From contig NW_005197426.1 of NCBI RefSeq assembly GCF_000372725.1, forward strand, positions 327,599 to 391,598: 64,000 bases of DNA, in the 5' to 3' direction. Positions 47,971 through 56,738 of the stretch are shown here, piece after piece. Made by a program: the position numbers and the translations under genes. Numbering within the stretch: position 1 is the stretch's first letter; each line of letters starts with the position of its first letter. Below the pieces are notes generated by a model. The model was not told the origin of the DNA and did not search any database. It saw only the letters and a program-made list of their open reading frames with translations. Origin of the DNA: Emiliania huxleyi CCMP1516. Taxonomy: Eukaryota; Haptophyta; Isochrysidales; Noelaerhabdaceae.

Positions 47971-49179
47971 ATGGGTAGTTGGTCAGACGGCGCGCCGTAT
48001 AGTCTGCACACGCCGACTCCACAAGTTCCCCAGCGGCTGTGTCTCGCTGGCATTCCCCATGATACTGGCCAGATCTGCTGCAACATTTCATGTGGACGCT
48101 GCGGCGGGCATGGATGCATTCGCGCGCCCGGAGGGCCCTCGCAGTGCTGCAGGACTGATGTCTTGCGCCAGAGGCGGCTCTGTAAGTGGAGCCAAGATGT
48201 GGGCTGCATACTGCAGAGCTCCGTCTCAATCGATGCCTACCTCCAGGAGGTGCGCCCGCTCTTCCGCCGAGGTCGCCCGCCTCCTCCGCCATGGAGCAAC
48301 ACTACGGTCGTCGCGCTGGGGAGCGGGGAGGGCAGCTCAAAGCGCACGCGTAACAAGGCTCAATTACCAGGGACGCCGGTCCCACCACAGTGCGCCCTCC
48401 TCGACCGTCGGACGATCGAGGAGTCGTTGAGGAAAACGGCGGGGTGCAGGCAGATTGCATACAGCTCCGTGGTGGTCCGCGGTAAGCACCCGGAGATTGT
48501 GCCACCCCCCGGGGTCAAGCCAGGCTGCTCTGTCTTCTTCGTCGGCAGGCATACGCTTCAGTCCCAGGCACGTCTGGTCTACATCATCCACCGGACGGTC
48601 GAGTCGACAAAGATGTTCTCTGCTCGGCGGATGTCGAAGGTGATCAAGCTCTCGCCAGACTGCCTCTTCGCTCAAGGATCGATGGCGGTCTTTTACGACA
48701 CCAAGCTACACATGGCGGCCTCCATCCAGGAGCTCGCTTCCCTCTCCTCTCGCCCCTTTGCTGCGATGGCGCATCCAAGCATCGGCGCGTGGCCGTCAGA
48801 CTCAGCGGTGCGGGCCCATATGAGCTGGGAGGCAACGGCGGTGGTCACCGCCAACGAATTACGCCCACGGGCGGACAACGCGTCCCTGCTTCTGGCTCAA
48901 GTTCGGAGATACAACGCCGAGAAGGATACGTTCTGGGGGTACATCGACGGGGCCCTCCTCCTCATCAAGGCTGGCTCCGCACCATTTATGAGAGCCTGGC
49001 GAGAGGAAGTGATGCAGAAGGACAGCTCGGACCGCGACCAGCCTGCGTTTGCCCACGTGGCGAGGAGATTCAATCGGAAGACCATCCAACTTCTCGACCC
49101 TCACGGGCTCAGCGGCCGCCGCTACAAACACTGGTACTTTGCAGGAGACGTCGCCTATCTCAGGAGGACCGTCTTTTAG
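47971..49179 (+). CDS. DUF616 / TOD1-like glycosyltransferase with Cys-rich module
   Basis: An open frame of 402 residues, probably lacking a signal-bearing first exon. The N-terminus has a compact Cys module (CLAGIPHDTGQICCNISCGR, CGGHGCIRAPGGPSQCC) of a kind common in algal secreted proteins. The rest resembles the DUF616 family of plant TOD1/MUCI70 proteins, proposed glycosyltransferases: KVIKLSPDCLF, MAVFYDTKLHMAASIQELAS, AMAHPSIGAW, NASLLLAQVRRYNAEKDTFW, YIDGALLLIKAGSAPFMRAW, SSDRDQPAFAHVARRF. The SxDQxxF block and the preceding xxGxL/IxR-like block are the best landmarks. It would act in the Golgi or outside the cell. It is flanked by repeat E on both sides. The family call is moderate; single-exon reading from 47971 is certain. 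Confidence 0.55.
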   Translation: MGSWSDGAPYSLHTPTPQVPQRLCLAGIPHDTGQICCNISCGRCGGHGCIRAPGGPSQCCRTDVLRQRRLCKWSQDVGCILQSSVSIDAYLQEVRPLFRRGRPPPPPWSNTTVVALGSGEGSSKRTRNKAQLPGTPVPPQCALLDRRTIEESLRKTAGCRQIAYSSVVVRGKHPEIVPPPGVKPGCSVFFVGRHTLQSQARLVYIIHRTVESTKMFSARRMSKVIKLSPDCLFAQGSMAVFYDTKLHMAASIQELASLSSRPFAAMAHPSIGAWPSDSAVRAHMSWEATAVVTANELRPRADNASLLLAQVRRYNAEKDTFWGYIDGALLLIKAGSAPFMRAWREEVMQKDSSDRDQPAFAHVARRFNRKTIQLLDPHGLSGRRYKHWYFAGDVAYLRRTVF

Positions 49180-49750
49180 GCAGGGCGCTCTTCCCGCCAT
49201 GCCGCTGCTCCGCTCAGAGCTCCAGCCCGTCCCCGGCTTGTACTATGAGTTCTTGTTTATTTTGTTCGCAGTGCCCGATTGCAGATGAGAGAGAGTGATT
49301 CAAGAACATCCCCGCCCCAAACAAAGGCGTCCCGGAGGTGTGGAACACAGCGCTAGCTTCCCACCTCACGCCATAATCCTTAGAGAGACAGAGAACCATA
49401 TTGAGGCGCCGACCTCTGAAGGGAAGAGAGAGAAACGCACTCTTTTTTCTTTTTGGTTTTCAAAAATGGTGCACTATCCACTAACCCCGAGAAACCCTTC
49501 GGGTCACTCCTCATCGCAAATCCTGTCAGCAGTCCTCCTCCGGGAATGTACGTAAGAGCCACATACATTGAGAGAGAGTAAGCTATAAGTACGTACATTG
49601 AAAACTCTCTCTCCCCTGAAATGGGAGAAGGAGTTCCGAGCGTAATAACCCCAACCTTGATGAAATCCCTCGCGCCGTCACGCGCGGTGCCTCTCCGCCC
49701 GCGGTGGGACCAAGGTTGGGTCGTTCCTCCTCCTGGATCCCTAACCCACG
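49180..49750. other. Intergenic; repeat E and an inverted repeat
   Basis: Repeat E copy 2 at 49515-49565; CCAACCTTG (49651) pairs with CAAGGTTGG (about 49711). No gene. Confidence 0.5.
49515..49565 (+). repeat. Short direct repeat E, copy 2
   Basis: GCAAATCCTGTCAGCAG to GTAAGAGCCACATA. Partner of 47808-47852. Confidence 0.6.
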
Positions 49751-52103
49751 ATGCTCAGCAGCCTATTCCCGAATATCCTCTTCGTCGGCCGATGGTGGTC
49801 TTCCAGCACCGGCCTCGCCGCGGAGTGGGCGCCGAGCGTCTGGCACGCCCGCTTCCAAGGCGCGAGCCAGCTGACTCTCGGCATTGACTCGCCACCGAAC
49901 CTCTTCTACACTTGCGGCGGCAGCGCCGTGTTGGCGGCGCACGGACAAGAGGAGAAGGTGTACTCGTCCTACGAGATGAACGGTGTGCTCGTGGCAGGCC
50001 TCGAGCGCGCCTCCACCTACACGATCTGGTGCGGGCGCAACTCTGAGGCGTCGCACGGCACGACGACAATCACCGCGATCCAGCTCGACGGCGGGAGCTT
50101 CCTCACGGTTGCTCTCCCGGCCAACCCGCTCAGGCTCGAGGCGATCGGCGACTCCATTACGGCCGGCTTCCAAGTCCTCGTCCCACCAGGAGGCTTATAC
50201 CCTCAGGACGCGACCAAGTCGGATATCTTCAAGACGTACGAGCGGAGACTCGCCGACGCGTGGGGCACGTGGGATTGGCGAGTCGTGGCTCGATCGGGGA
50301 TCTCGGTGTCCCTTTCCACCGGTGGCACCGGGATGATGAGCGATCAGCTTGGCTGCGCCGAGTACTGGTGGGCTGACTGGCAAGGGAGCTGCCCTCGCGA
50401 GCAGTGGCTGGACGGCGGCTGGCAGGCCGACGTCGTCTCAATCAACCTCGGCACGAACGACTACGTCTTTGGCAACCCGGCCCAGGCAGCCTTCGCCGCC
50501 AAGTATAGCGAGTTGATTGGGCTCGCCCGCGCGGCCAATCCGGACGCCCTCATCTTTGCGGTCGTGCCCCTCGCGTACTCGTGCTTTGGCGGTGTCGACA
50601 GTAAGTGGGTTACCATGCGTCAAGGCATCCTCAGCGCCGTCAACAACTGGTCACAGGACAGCAAGGTCAAGCTGGTCGAGACAGGATCTCCATCGTCCCG
50701 CTGGCTCGACTGCGCGAGCGACTACTCCGACTACACGCACCCCACCGTTGACGGCAACGAGAAGTTTGCGCTCGCGCTGCTGCAGAGCATGACCGATGAG
50801 GTAAGGGCCGCGTATCCAGGCAAGTGTGGCGGCACCGGCCCGACTTGTAAAGGGGGGGTGGCCGTTACTGTACCAACACCGACGCCTGAGCCGACCCCGA
50901 CTCCCGGGCCCGAGACCCCAGCGCCGACTCCCGGGCCCGAGACTCCAACCGGCGGCTACACCGGCTTCTGCGCGACAACCTGGGCCGAATCCAACCCGGG
51001 TCCGGCGGCGTGCATCCCTTGCGACGCGGCAACGGCGCCCTGCGCCGACGGCAGCGACTGCTGGGGCGCCACGTTTTGCAAAGGCGATGTTTTATGCGGC
51101 GACCCGTCCGACAGCGACTGCGCCATCGGGAGCGAGCAGACCCCACCGACAGCTCTGCCACCCCCGCCTGCGCCCCTCGACCCCGCGGCAGTCCTGTCCG
51201 GCAAGCGCCTCGTCGCTTATGTTCCAAACTGGAAGGAGTGCCCCTCGGCGGAGCAACTGCAGCACTACACGCATGCGCTGGTCGCATTTGCAGTCACCTA
51301 TCCGGCGTGGCGGCCAGCCGGGCAAGACACGTGCGAGACCGACCGGACGTGCACAGTGCAAGGCGTGCCTGGCTGTGGCGGCAAGTCGCTCGTTGAGATG
51401 GTGGGCGACCTGCAGAGCGTGGGCGTCAAGGTGATCCTCTCCTTCGGCGGCGCTTCGATGGGCGGCGTGTGGGAGGCGAAGGGTGATCCTGGCTCAAACT
51501 CGTGCTGGGAGCATTGCCTCGACAAGGTGGACGCCCTCGTCTCGCAGCTGGCTGCCATTGTCCTCGCGTCGGGAGCGGACGGCATCGATGTCGACTACGA
51601 GTACTACCTCGACGAGGCAAAGTACCGCGAGTTCCTGGCGGCCCTCACGAGCGGGCTGCGCACCGCGCTCCCTAGCCCCTTCCTGCTCACGCACGCCCCG
51701 ATGGACCCTGACCTATGCACGACGAGCATCCACCCAGGCTGCCGTGAGGAGTATCTCAACATTCTCGCGGGACAGAGCGAGATGATCGACTTCATCATGC
51801 CGCAATATTACAATGGCTGGCAGCGACCCTCCACCAACTTTACCGGCGCGCTTCAGCACTTTAGCGCCTTGGCGTCGACCGCCTTTGGCGGCGACGCCTC
51901 CAAGGTGGTGTTTGGCTTTTGCGTCAGCGACTGCACAGGCTTCAACACCGGAGGCGCCGACGCCCTCAGGGTGGTGCAGCTCCTCGATGCCGCCGTGCCA
52001 GCCAACGGCGGCTCCTTCTTTTGGGAGAGCTCGGCGGACGTGGGAGGAGCGTGGAGTCGCGGCATCGCAGACCACTATCTGGCCAGCCAGACTTCGGCCC
52101 CGC

Positions 52104-52139
<36 letters not shown>

Positions 52140-52303
52140 TCCCGCCGCCGCCGCTCCCTCCCCCGCCCCCGCCCCCCTCCCCCCCTCCCTCAGTGTCCGA
52201 TCCCTCGCGACCCCCGCCCGCGGCACCGAACTACGATTGCGAGAGCTTGCTGCAAGTCGTGGAGCTGTTTTGCTCGGACTCCGGCGGCGGGGACATGGAC
52301 TGA
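49751..52303 (+). CDS. Bifunctional CE2-type deacetylase and GH18 chitinase
   Basis: One exon, 850 residues. Residues about 5-110 form a jelly-roll-like start (VGRWWSSSTGLAAEWAPSVW, ARFQGASQLTLGIDS) as in CE2 esterases. Residues 120-350 are the SGNH core: IGDSITAGF (Ser), VSINLGTNDYVFG (Asn), SDYTHPTVDGNEKF (Asp/His). A PTPTPGPETPAP linker and a Cys-rich module (FCATTWAESNPGPAACIPCD, SDCWGATFCKGDV) follow. A GH18 domain occupies about 475-770: LVAYVPNWKEC, VKVILSFGGAS, GADGIDVDYEYYL (DxxDxDxE with the acid Glu), FIMPQYYNGWQ. The tail is poly-Pro (PPPPPPLPPP) ending DSGGGDMD. The product could deacetylate and cleave chitin or another acetylated polysaccharide outside the cell. A clear signal peptide is not seen at this Met, so an upstream exon or non-classical export is possible. 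Confidence 0.85.
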
Positions 52304-52725
52304 GAGCCGACCACGCCACTCCCATCGCTCTCGATATCACAACCAAGTTAGACCTTCGGCCACGTTGCACGTTGGTCCCAACGTGGTGCTGCAGATCCGT
52401 GGCAGGGCTGTGTGCTCCACCCTCGACGCTCCACCTCGACAAAGCCCTGTGCAGTAATAGCGCCTCTTTGGAAGTGGGTGGTTGCATAGGAGTAGCAGCC
52501 TCCGCCCCTCCCTCCTTCCTGACGCCTCGCCATCTCGCGCCTCTCCCTCCTCTCTCTCTGCCTCCTGTCCCTCCCCGCTCTCGTCTCCCTCTCCCAGTTC
52601 TCGCTTCTCGCACGGCGGCCCCTCCTTCCTCCTTCCTCTCCTCTCTGTCTGAGTCATCCTGCATGTGCGTTGAGACTTGCAGGTGAGACTTCGCCTAGTA
52701 GGATGAATGTGTGTGTATATCAGCA

Positions 52726-52880
52726 AAGAGAAAGAAAGAAAACAGACAACCCAAACGAGGGATAGGGGAGGAGGACAGGGTCCACACCTGCACGAGCAGG
52801 ATTATGGAAGGACGATCAGGGGGACAGGTGGGCTCTCCTGCTCCTGACAAGGGACACGACAGGCTCGCAGCGCGGTCAGC
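52726..52880 (+). repeat. Family A copy
   Basis: (GAAA)n, ACAGACAACCCAAACGAGGG, ACCTGCACGAGCAGGATTAT, GACGATCAGGGGGACAGG, CTGACAAGGGACACGACAGG. Nearly identical to the next copy, from which it is separated by about 35 bp. Confidence 0.85.
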
Positions 52881-52914
52881 AAAGAATTCCGTGAGATCAC
52901 AAAAATTTGCCTCG

Positions 52915-53170
52915 AAAAAAAGAAAGAAAGAAAACAGACACGCCAAACGAGGGATGGGACGAGGACAGGGTCCCCACCTGCACGAGCAGGATTTTGGAAG
53001 AACGATCAGGGGGACAGGTGGGGCTCTCCTGCTCCTGACAAGGGACACGACAGGCTCGCAGCGCGGTGCACGGTGGACTCCCACATCCACTGGCGGTCTC
53101 ATCTCAGTCTAGCGACCTGCCTCCAGCTTGTCGCTGGCAGTCTCTCCTACCACAGGCACACTCACATACA
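52915..53170 (+). repeat. Family A, longer copy
   Basis: Same order as above, extended by GGACTCCCACATCCACTGGC and GGCAGTCTCTCCTACCACAG, i.e. the body seen in reverse at 30790-30935. Together they define a full unit of about 300-400 bp. Confidence 0.85.
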
Positions 53171-53212
53171 ATTTGCCTCGAAGAAGAAAGAAAGAAAAAA
53201 CAGACAACGCCG

Positions 53213-53250
53213 CGAAATTCTTTTCGACGCTTCGTAAAATTCTTTTCGCG
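53213..53250 (+). promoter_or_regulatory. Double AAATTCTTTTC motif before RPT6
   Basis: GCGAAATTCTTTTCGAC and GTAAAATTCTTTTCGCGC, 19 bp apart, 46-83 bp before the start codon. This is the clearest instance of the motif. Confidence 0.55.
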
Positions 53251-53295
53251 CAAAGGCCGAGACGAGAGCGGCGCCAGCCTGCTTTACCGACATCG

Positions 53296-54905
53296 ATGGT
53301 GGCGGCGGTCAGCGCCGGCCACGGCATCTCCAACTACTACTCTTCAAAGATTGACGAGCTGGAGGCGCGCCGCTCGCGCAGCCCGCTGCCGCCGCTGCGC
53401 CGTGCCGCCGCGCCCGCCGCTTTCCGCGCCCGCCTGCCGCCGCTCCCTCACCCGCCCTGCGGCCGCTCTCTCGTAAGGTGGTGGTGCGCGAGAAGACGCA
53501 GAACCTGCGGCGGCTGGAGGCGCAGCGCAACGAGCTCAACTCCAAGGTGCGACTGCTGCGCGAGGAGCTGTCTCTGCTGCAGGAGCCGGGGTCGTACGTC
53601 GGCGAGGTCGTCAAGGTGATGGGCCGGAAGAAGGCGCGCCGCGAGGCGGCTGCGATGTCCCCTGGTTCGTGGCCACGCCAGCGCGCGCGTGCCCGCGGCG
53701 ACAGGTGCTGGTGAAGGTGCATCCCGAGGGGAAGTACGTCGTCGACATTGACAAGACGATTGACATCACAAAGCTGAATGCCAACGACCGCGTCGCGCTG
53801 CGCAACGACTCGTACACGCTGCACCTGGTGCTGCCGTCCAAGGTGGACCCGCTCGTCTCGCTGATGAAGCTCGAGAAGGTGCCCGACTCGACCTACGACA
53901 TGATTGGCGGCTGCGACAAGCAGATCAAGGAGATCAAGGAGGTTGGCGCTCGGCCCTCCGCCACCACCCCCTCAACCCCTCACCCCCTCCGCCCTCCTCC
54001 CCCGGCCGCCGCGTCACCCCCCCCCCCCCTCTTNNNNNNNNNNNNNNNNNNNNNNNNNNNNNNNNNNNNNNNNNNNNNNNNNNNNNNNNNNNNNNNNNNN
54101 NNNNNNNNNNNNNNNNNNNNNNNNNNNNNNNNNNNNNNNNNNNNNNNNNNNNNNNNNNNNNNNNNNNNNNNNNNNNNNNNNNNNNNNNNNNNNNNNNNNN
54201 NNNNNNNNNNNNNNNNNNNNNNNNNNNNNNNNNNNNNNNNNNNNNNNNNNNNNNNNNNNNNNNNNNNNNNNNNNNNNNNNNNNNNNNNNNNNNNNNNNNN
54301 NNNNNNNNNNNNNNNNNNNNNNNNNNNNNNNNNNNNNNNNNNNNNNNNNNNNNNNNNNNNNNNNNNNNNNNNNNNNNNNNNNNNNNNNNNNNNNNNNNNN
54401 NNNNNNNNNNNCCAAATCAAGGCGGACGCCCCCCCCCCCACACACACACACACAAAACCCACCCACCCACCCACCCATCCACCCACCCACTACTCTCCTC
54501 CCGCCACCTTCCGCACCCAAGCCCCCCACCCTGTCACCCCGCCCCCGCCCGCAGGTTGTGATGGCGACGAACCGCATCGACATACTCGACTCGGCGCTGC
54601 TCCGGCCCGGCCGCATCGACCGCAAGATCGAGTTCCCCAACCCGAACGAGGACGCGCGGCTCGACATCCTGCGCATCCACTCGCGCCGTATGAACCTCAC
54701 CCGCGGTATCGACCTGCGCAAGATCGCCGCGCAGATGAACGACGCCTCCGGCGCGGAGACCAAGTCGGTCTGCACCGAGGCGGGCATGTTTGCGCTGCGC
54801 GAGCGGCGCGTGCACGTGACGCAGGACGACTTTGAGATGGCGGTGGCCAAGGTGATGAAGAAGGACAACGAGAAGAACATGTCGCTCAAGAAGCTCTGGA
54901 AGTGA
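53296..54905 (+). CDS. RPT6: 26S proteasome AAA-ATPase subunit RPT6 (gap inside)
   Basis: RPT6/PSMC5 is one of six ATPases of the 19S particle that unfold substrates and feed the 20S core. Met 53296; [16 protein letters not shown] then [20 protein letters not shown] (coiled coil), [36 protein letters not shown] and [20 protein letters not shown] (OB fold), [14 protein letters not shown], and after the gap [20 protein letters not shown] (sensor 1, Arg finger region), [20 protein letters not shown], ending NMSLKKLWK (the C-terminal dock is less conserved than yeast HbYX). Introns: 53365-53477 (113 nt, GC-AG), 53634-53704 (71 nt, GC-AG), and one starting GAG/GTTGGC near 53941 and ending CCGCAG before 54556. 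The Walker A and B motifs must lie in or beside the N gap; none is visible here. Confidence 0.92.
53365..53477 (+). other. 113-nt GC-AG intron in RPT6
   Basis: Donor GAG/GCGCGCCGCTCG, acceptor TCGTAAG/GTGGTG. The join gives IDELEVVVREK, as in RPT6 orthologues of animals and yeast. Confidence 0.85.
53634..53704 (+). other. 71-nt GC-AG intron in RPT6
   Basis: Donor AAGAAG/GCGCGCCGCGAG, acceptor GCGACAG/GTGCTG. The join gives [14 protein letters not shown], as expected. Confidence 0.85.
54034..54411. other. Assembly gap (378 Ns)
   Basis: All N. About 135 residues of RPT6 carrying the ATP-binding motifs are missing between IKEIKE and VVMATNR, which is close to the gap length. Confidence 0.99.
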
Positions 54906-55322
54906 CACCTCTGTAGTACTCGTGTAAACATATTTGCAGCGTTGTTCAGCTCTCTCATTCCTGTAAAAAATGTGGTGCGGCGGTGAGGCAGCCACATCTC
55001 GCTCCGATCGCGCTTCGCGGGAGACCAATCCCGGGCAATCCGCGTGTACGTGTCATCTCGCAATTTCGACCCTACAATGTGCCTAAAGACCCAGCCCACG
55101 AGTACGTCCCAGTATATGTGTGGCGATCGATTCACGGGTTTCCGCGCGGATACGCAGTACTACTGGTACTCACCGTGACCAAATGAAAGTGTTTGCGCGG
55201 ATGAGCGCTCGCCCTCTTCCGGCGCTCTGTGTGCGTGGGCCTGAGTCGGCGCCGCCGCAAGGCATCGCCCACTGATCGCCCATCGGCCGCAGGCCCCGTT
55301 GCCGGTCCCATTGGCGCCACTT
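54906..55322. other. Intergenic between convergent genes
   Basis: Nothing coding recognised. This is the 3-prime region of RPT6 and of the propeller gene. Confidence 0.5.
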
Positions 55323-56462
55323 TCAGTGCGACGAGCTGCCGCTGCCGAGGAGCGACTCGTGGGCGTCCACGATGTACACGCCGCCCCAGAAGAGGACGTA
55401 GGCGCGCTTGTCGTCCACGGTGATGCACCGCGGCACAGCAGGCCCGTTGCGGACGCTCACGGAGATGGTCTGCCAGAGGACTCCCTCGGATGAGAGCACG
55501 TGGGTGGACGATCCATTGGCCAGAAAGAGCCGGTCGCGACGGGCCGTCACCACCCCTCCCTTGATCGGGCCGAGAGCTGTGCCCTTGCCGCCGAGCGGGC
55601 GAGGCGTGCCAAAGGAGTCACGAGCACACAGGGGGACGATGAGCAGCTTGTTTTGCTGCTTCCCGCTGATCACGGCAATGTTGTCGCCGATGACGGCCAG
55701 CGATGTTGGAAATGGAATCTTCGACTTGCCACCGCAGTCCTCGCCGCGCGTGGAGCTCAGCCAGAGCAGCTCTGCCGACGAGGAGGAAGTCTGGAGCGCC
55801 GCCACCCGATTGTTGGCTGAGTCGCTGACGAAAAGTCGCTCCCGCCTTGCGCAATGTGCGAGTCCGGTTTGGGCATCGAGCCGAAGCTGACCGTCGCCTG
55901 CGCCCCGCCCGCCAAAGCGGCAAACGAGGCGCTTGTCTGCGAGGCACATAGTCCCGATCTGGCTGGTATTGCAAAGTGTCATGTGCAGGTGAGGCCCGGC
56001 GACGACCATGCCGCCGACGTCCTCGGCCAACACCTTGCTGAGCTGCACTTTGCCGTGGAAAAGCTCGTGCTGCTTCACCGGGGACAGAGACCGCGAGACT
56101 TTCACGAGGGACAGCGTGTCGCCCGAGCACATCAGGGCGCCCGCAGCCGAGGCCTTGCACAACGAGGGCACGCTCAGGATCTGGGAGGCGTGGATGCCCA
56201 TGAGACTGAACGGGGAACCGTCTTCGAGCAGTTTCCCTTCGCTCCCGCGATGGTTCCACTTGAGCACACACCACTCGCGGGCGAGAGCGGCCGCGACCGT
56301 CGACCAAGCCTTGCAGACGAGCGGGGCCGACAGTGTTCCGTCGCAAGAGCGCATCACAGCGATTCCGCCGGATTCGAGGATGATCTTGAGGAGGTCTGGA
56401 TCATCGAGCACTGCCGTCGCAGACACCGACTGGGCCAGCTTTGCGCGCTGCTTGCGAGCCAT
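55323..56462 (-). CDS. Beta-propeller (NHL-like) protein with F-box-like N-terminus
   Basis: Met 56462 (MARKQRAKLAQSV) gives 379 residues in one exon. Residues about 15-60 (DDPDLLKIILESGGIAVMRS, APLVCKAWSTVAAALAREW) look like a divergent F-box: a short helical block ending in CKAW. The rest is a six-bladed propeller of NHL/SMP30 style: GLAHCARRERLFVSDSANNR (a typical NHL strand pair), FPTSLAVIGDNIAVISGKQQ, GGVVTARRDRLFLANGSSTH, PRCITVDDKRAYVLFWGGVY. It ends SLLGSGSSSH. It is probably a protein-interaction scaffold or ubiquitin-ligase receptor. The start codon is about 30 bp from the paired motif at 56491-56526. Family assignment beyond propeller is uncertain. Confidence 0.6.
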   Translation of the reverse strand: MARKQRAKLAQSVSATAVLDDPDLLKIILESGGIAVMRSCDGTLSAPLVCKAWSTVAAALAREWCVLKWNHRGSEGKLLEDGSPFSLMGIHASQILSVPSLCKASAAGALMCSGDTLSLVKVSRSLSPVKQHELFHGKVQLSKVLAEDVGGMVVAGPHLHMTLCNTSQIGTMCLADKRLVCRFGGRGAGDGQLRLDAQTGLAHCARRERLFVSDSANNRVAALQTSSSSAELLWLSSTRGEDCGGKSKIPFPTSLAVIGDNIAVISGKQQNKLLIVPLCARDSFGTPRPLGGKGTALGPIKGGVVTARRDRLFLANGSSTHVLSSEGVLWQTISVSVRNGPAVPRCITVDDKRAYVLFWGGVYIVDAHESLLGSGSSSH

Positions 56463-56490
56463 GATGATGGGAAGCCAGTGCGCAGCGCCC

Positions 56491-56526
56491 ACGGAATTCT
56501 TTTGTGGCCCGCGAAATTCTTTTGCC
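56491..56526 (+). promoter_or_regulatory. Paired GAATTCTTTTG motifs in a divergent promoter
   Basis: GGAATTCTTTTG and GAAATTCTTTTG, 20 bp apart, between the propeller gene (minus) and the LRR remnant (plus). The orientation suits the plus-strand gene. Confidence 0.45.
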
Positions 56527-56738
56527 CTGGCTGAGTGCCAGTTATGCGCGGCGGGCGGTTAGAGACGTTACGGGAGGCTTCGGAGGTTGGAGCGGAGCGA
56601 GCGTGTCTCATTGCGTCAGGCCCACGACCACACCCACCGGAGCGTGGCGGGCGGTGGCGCAGGGCCGGCACACCATGCCGAATCCCTAGGGAGCACGGCC
56701 GCGCAGAGCGCGGCCGCGAGGAGGCCTGCCCATATGTG

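Larger units (their letters stand above)
52304..53295. other. Intergenic with two family A copies and promoter motifs
   Basis: A pyrimidine-rich stretch (52500-52660) is followed by family A copies at 52726-52880 and 52915-53170, a (GAAA)n relic at 53183-53200 and two AAATTCTTTTC motifs. No gene. Confidence 0.7.
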
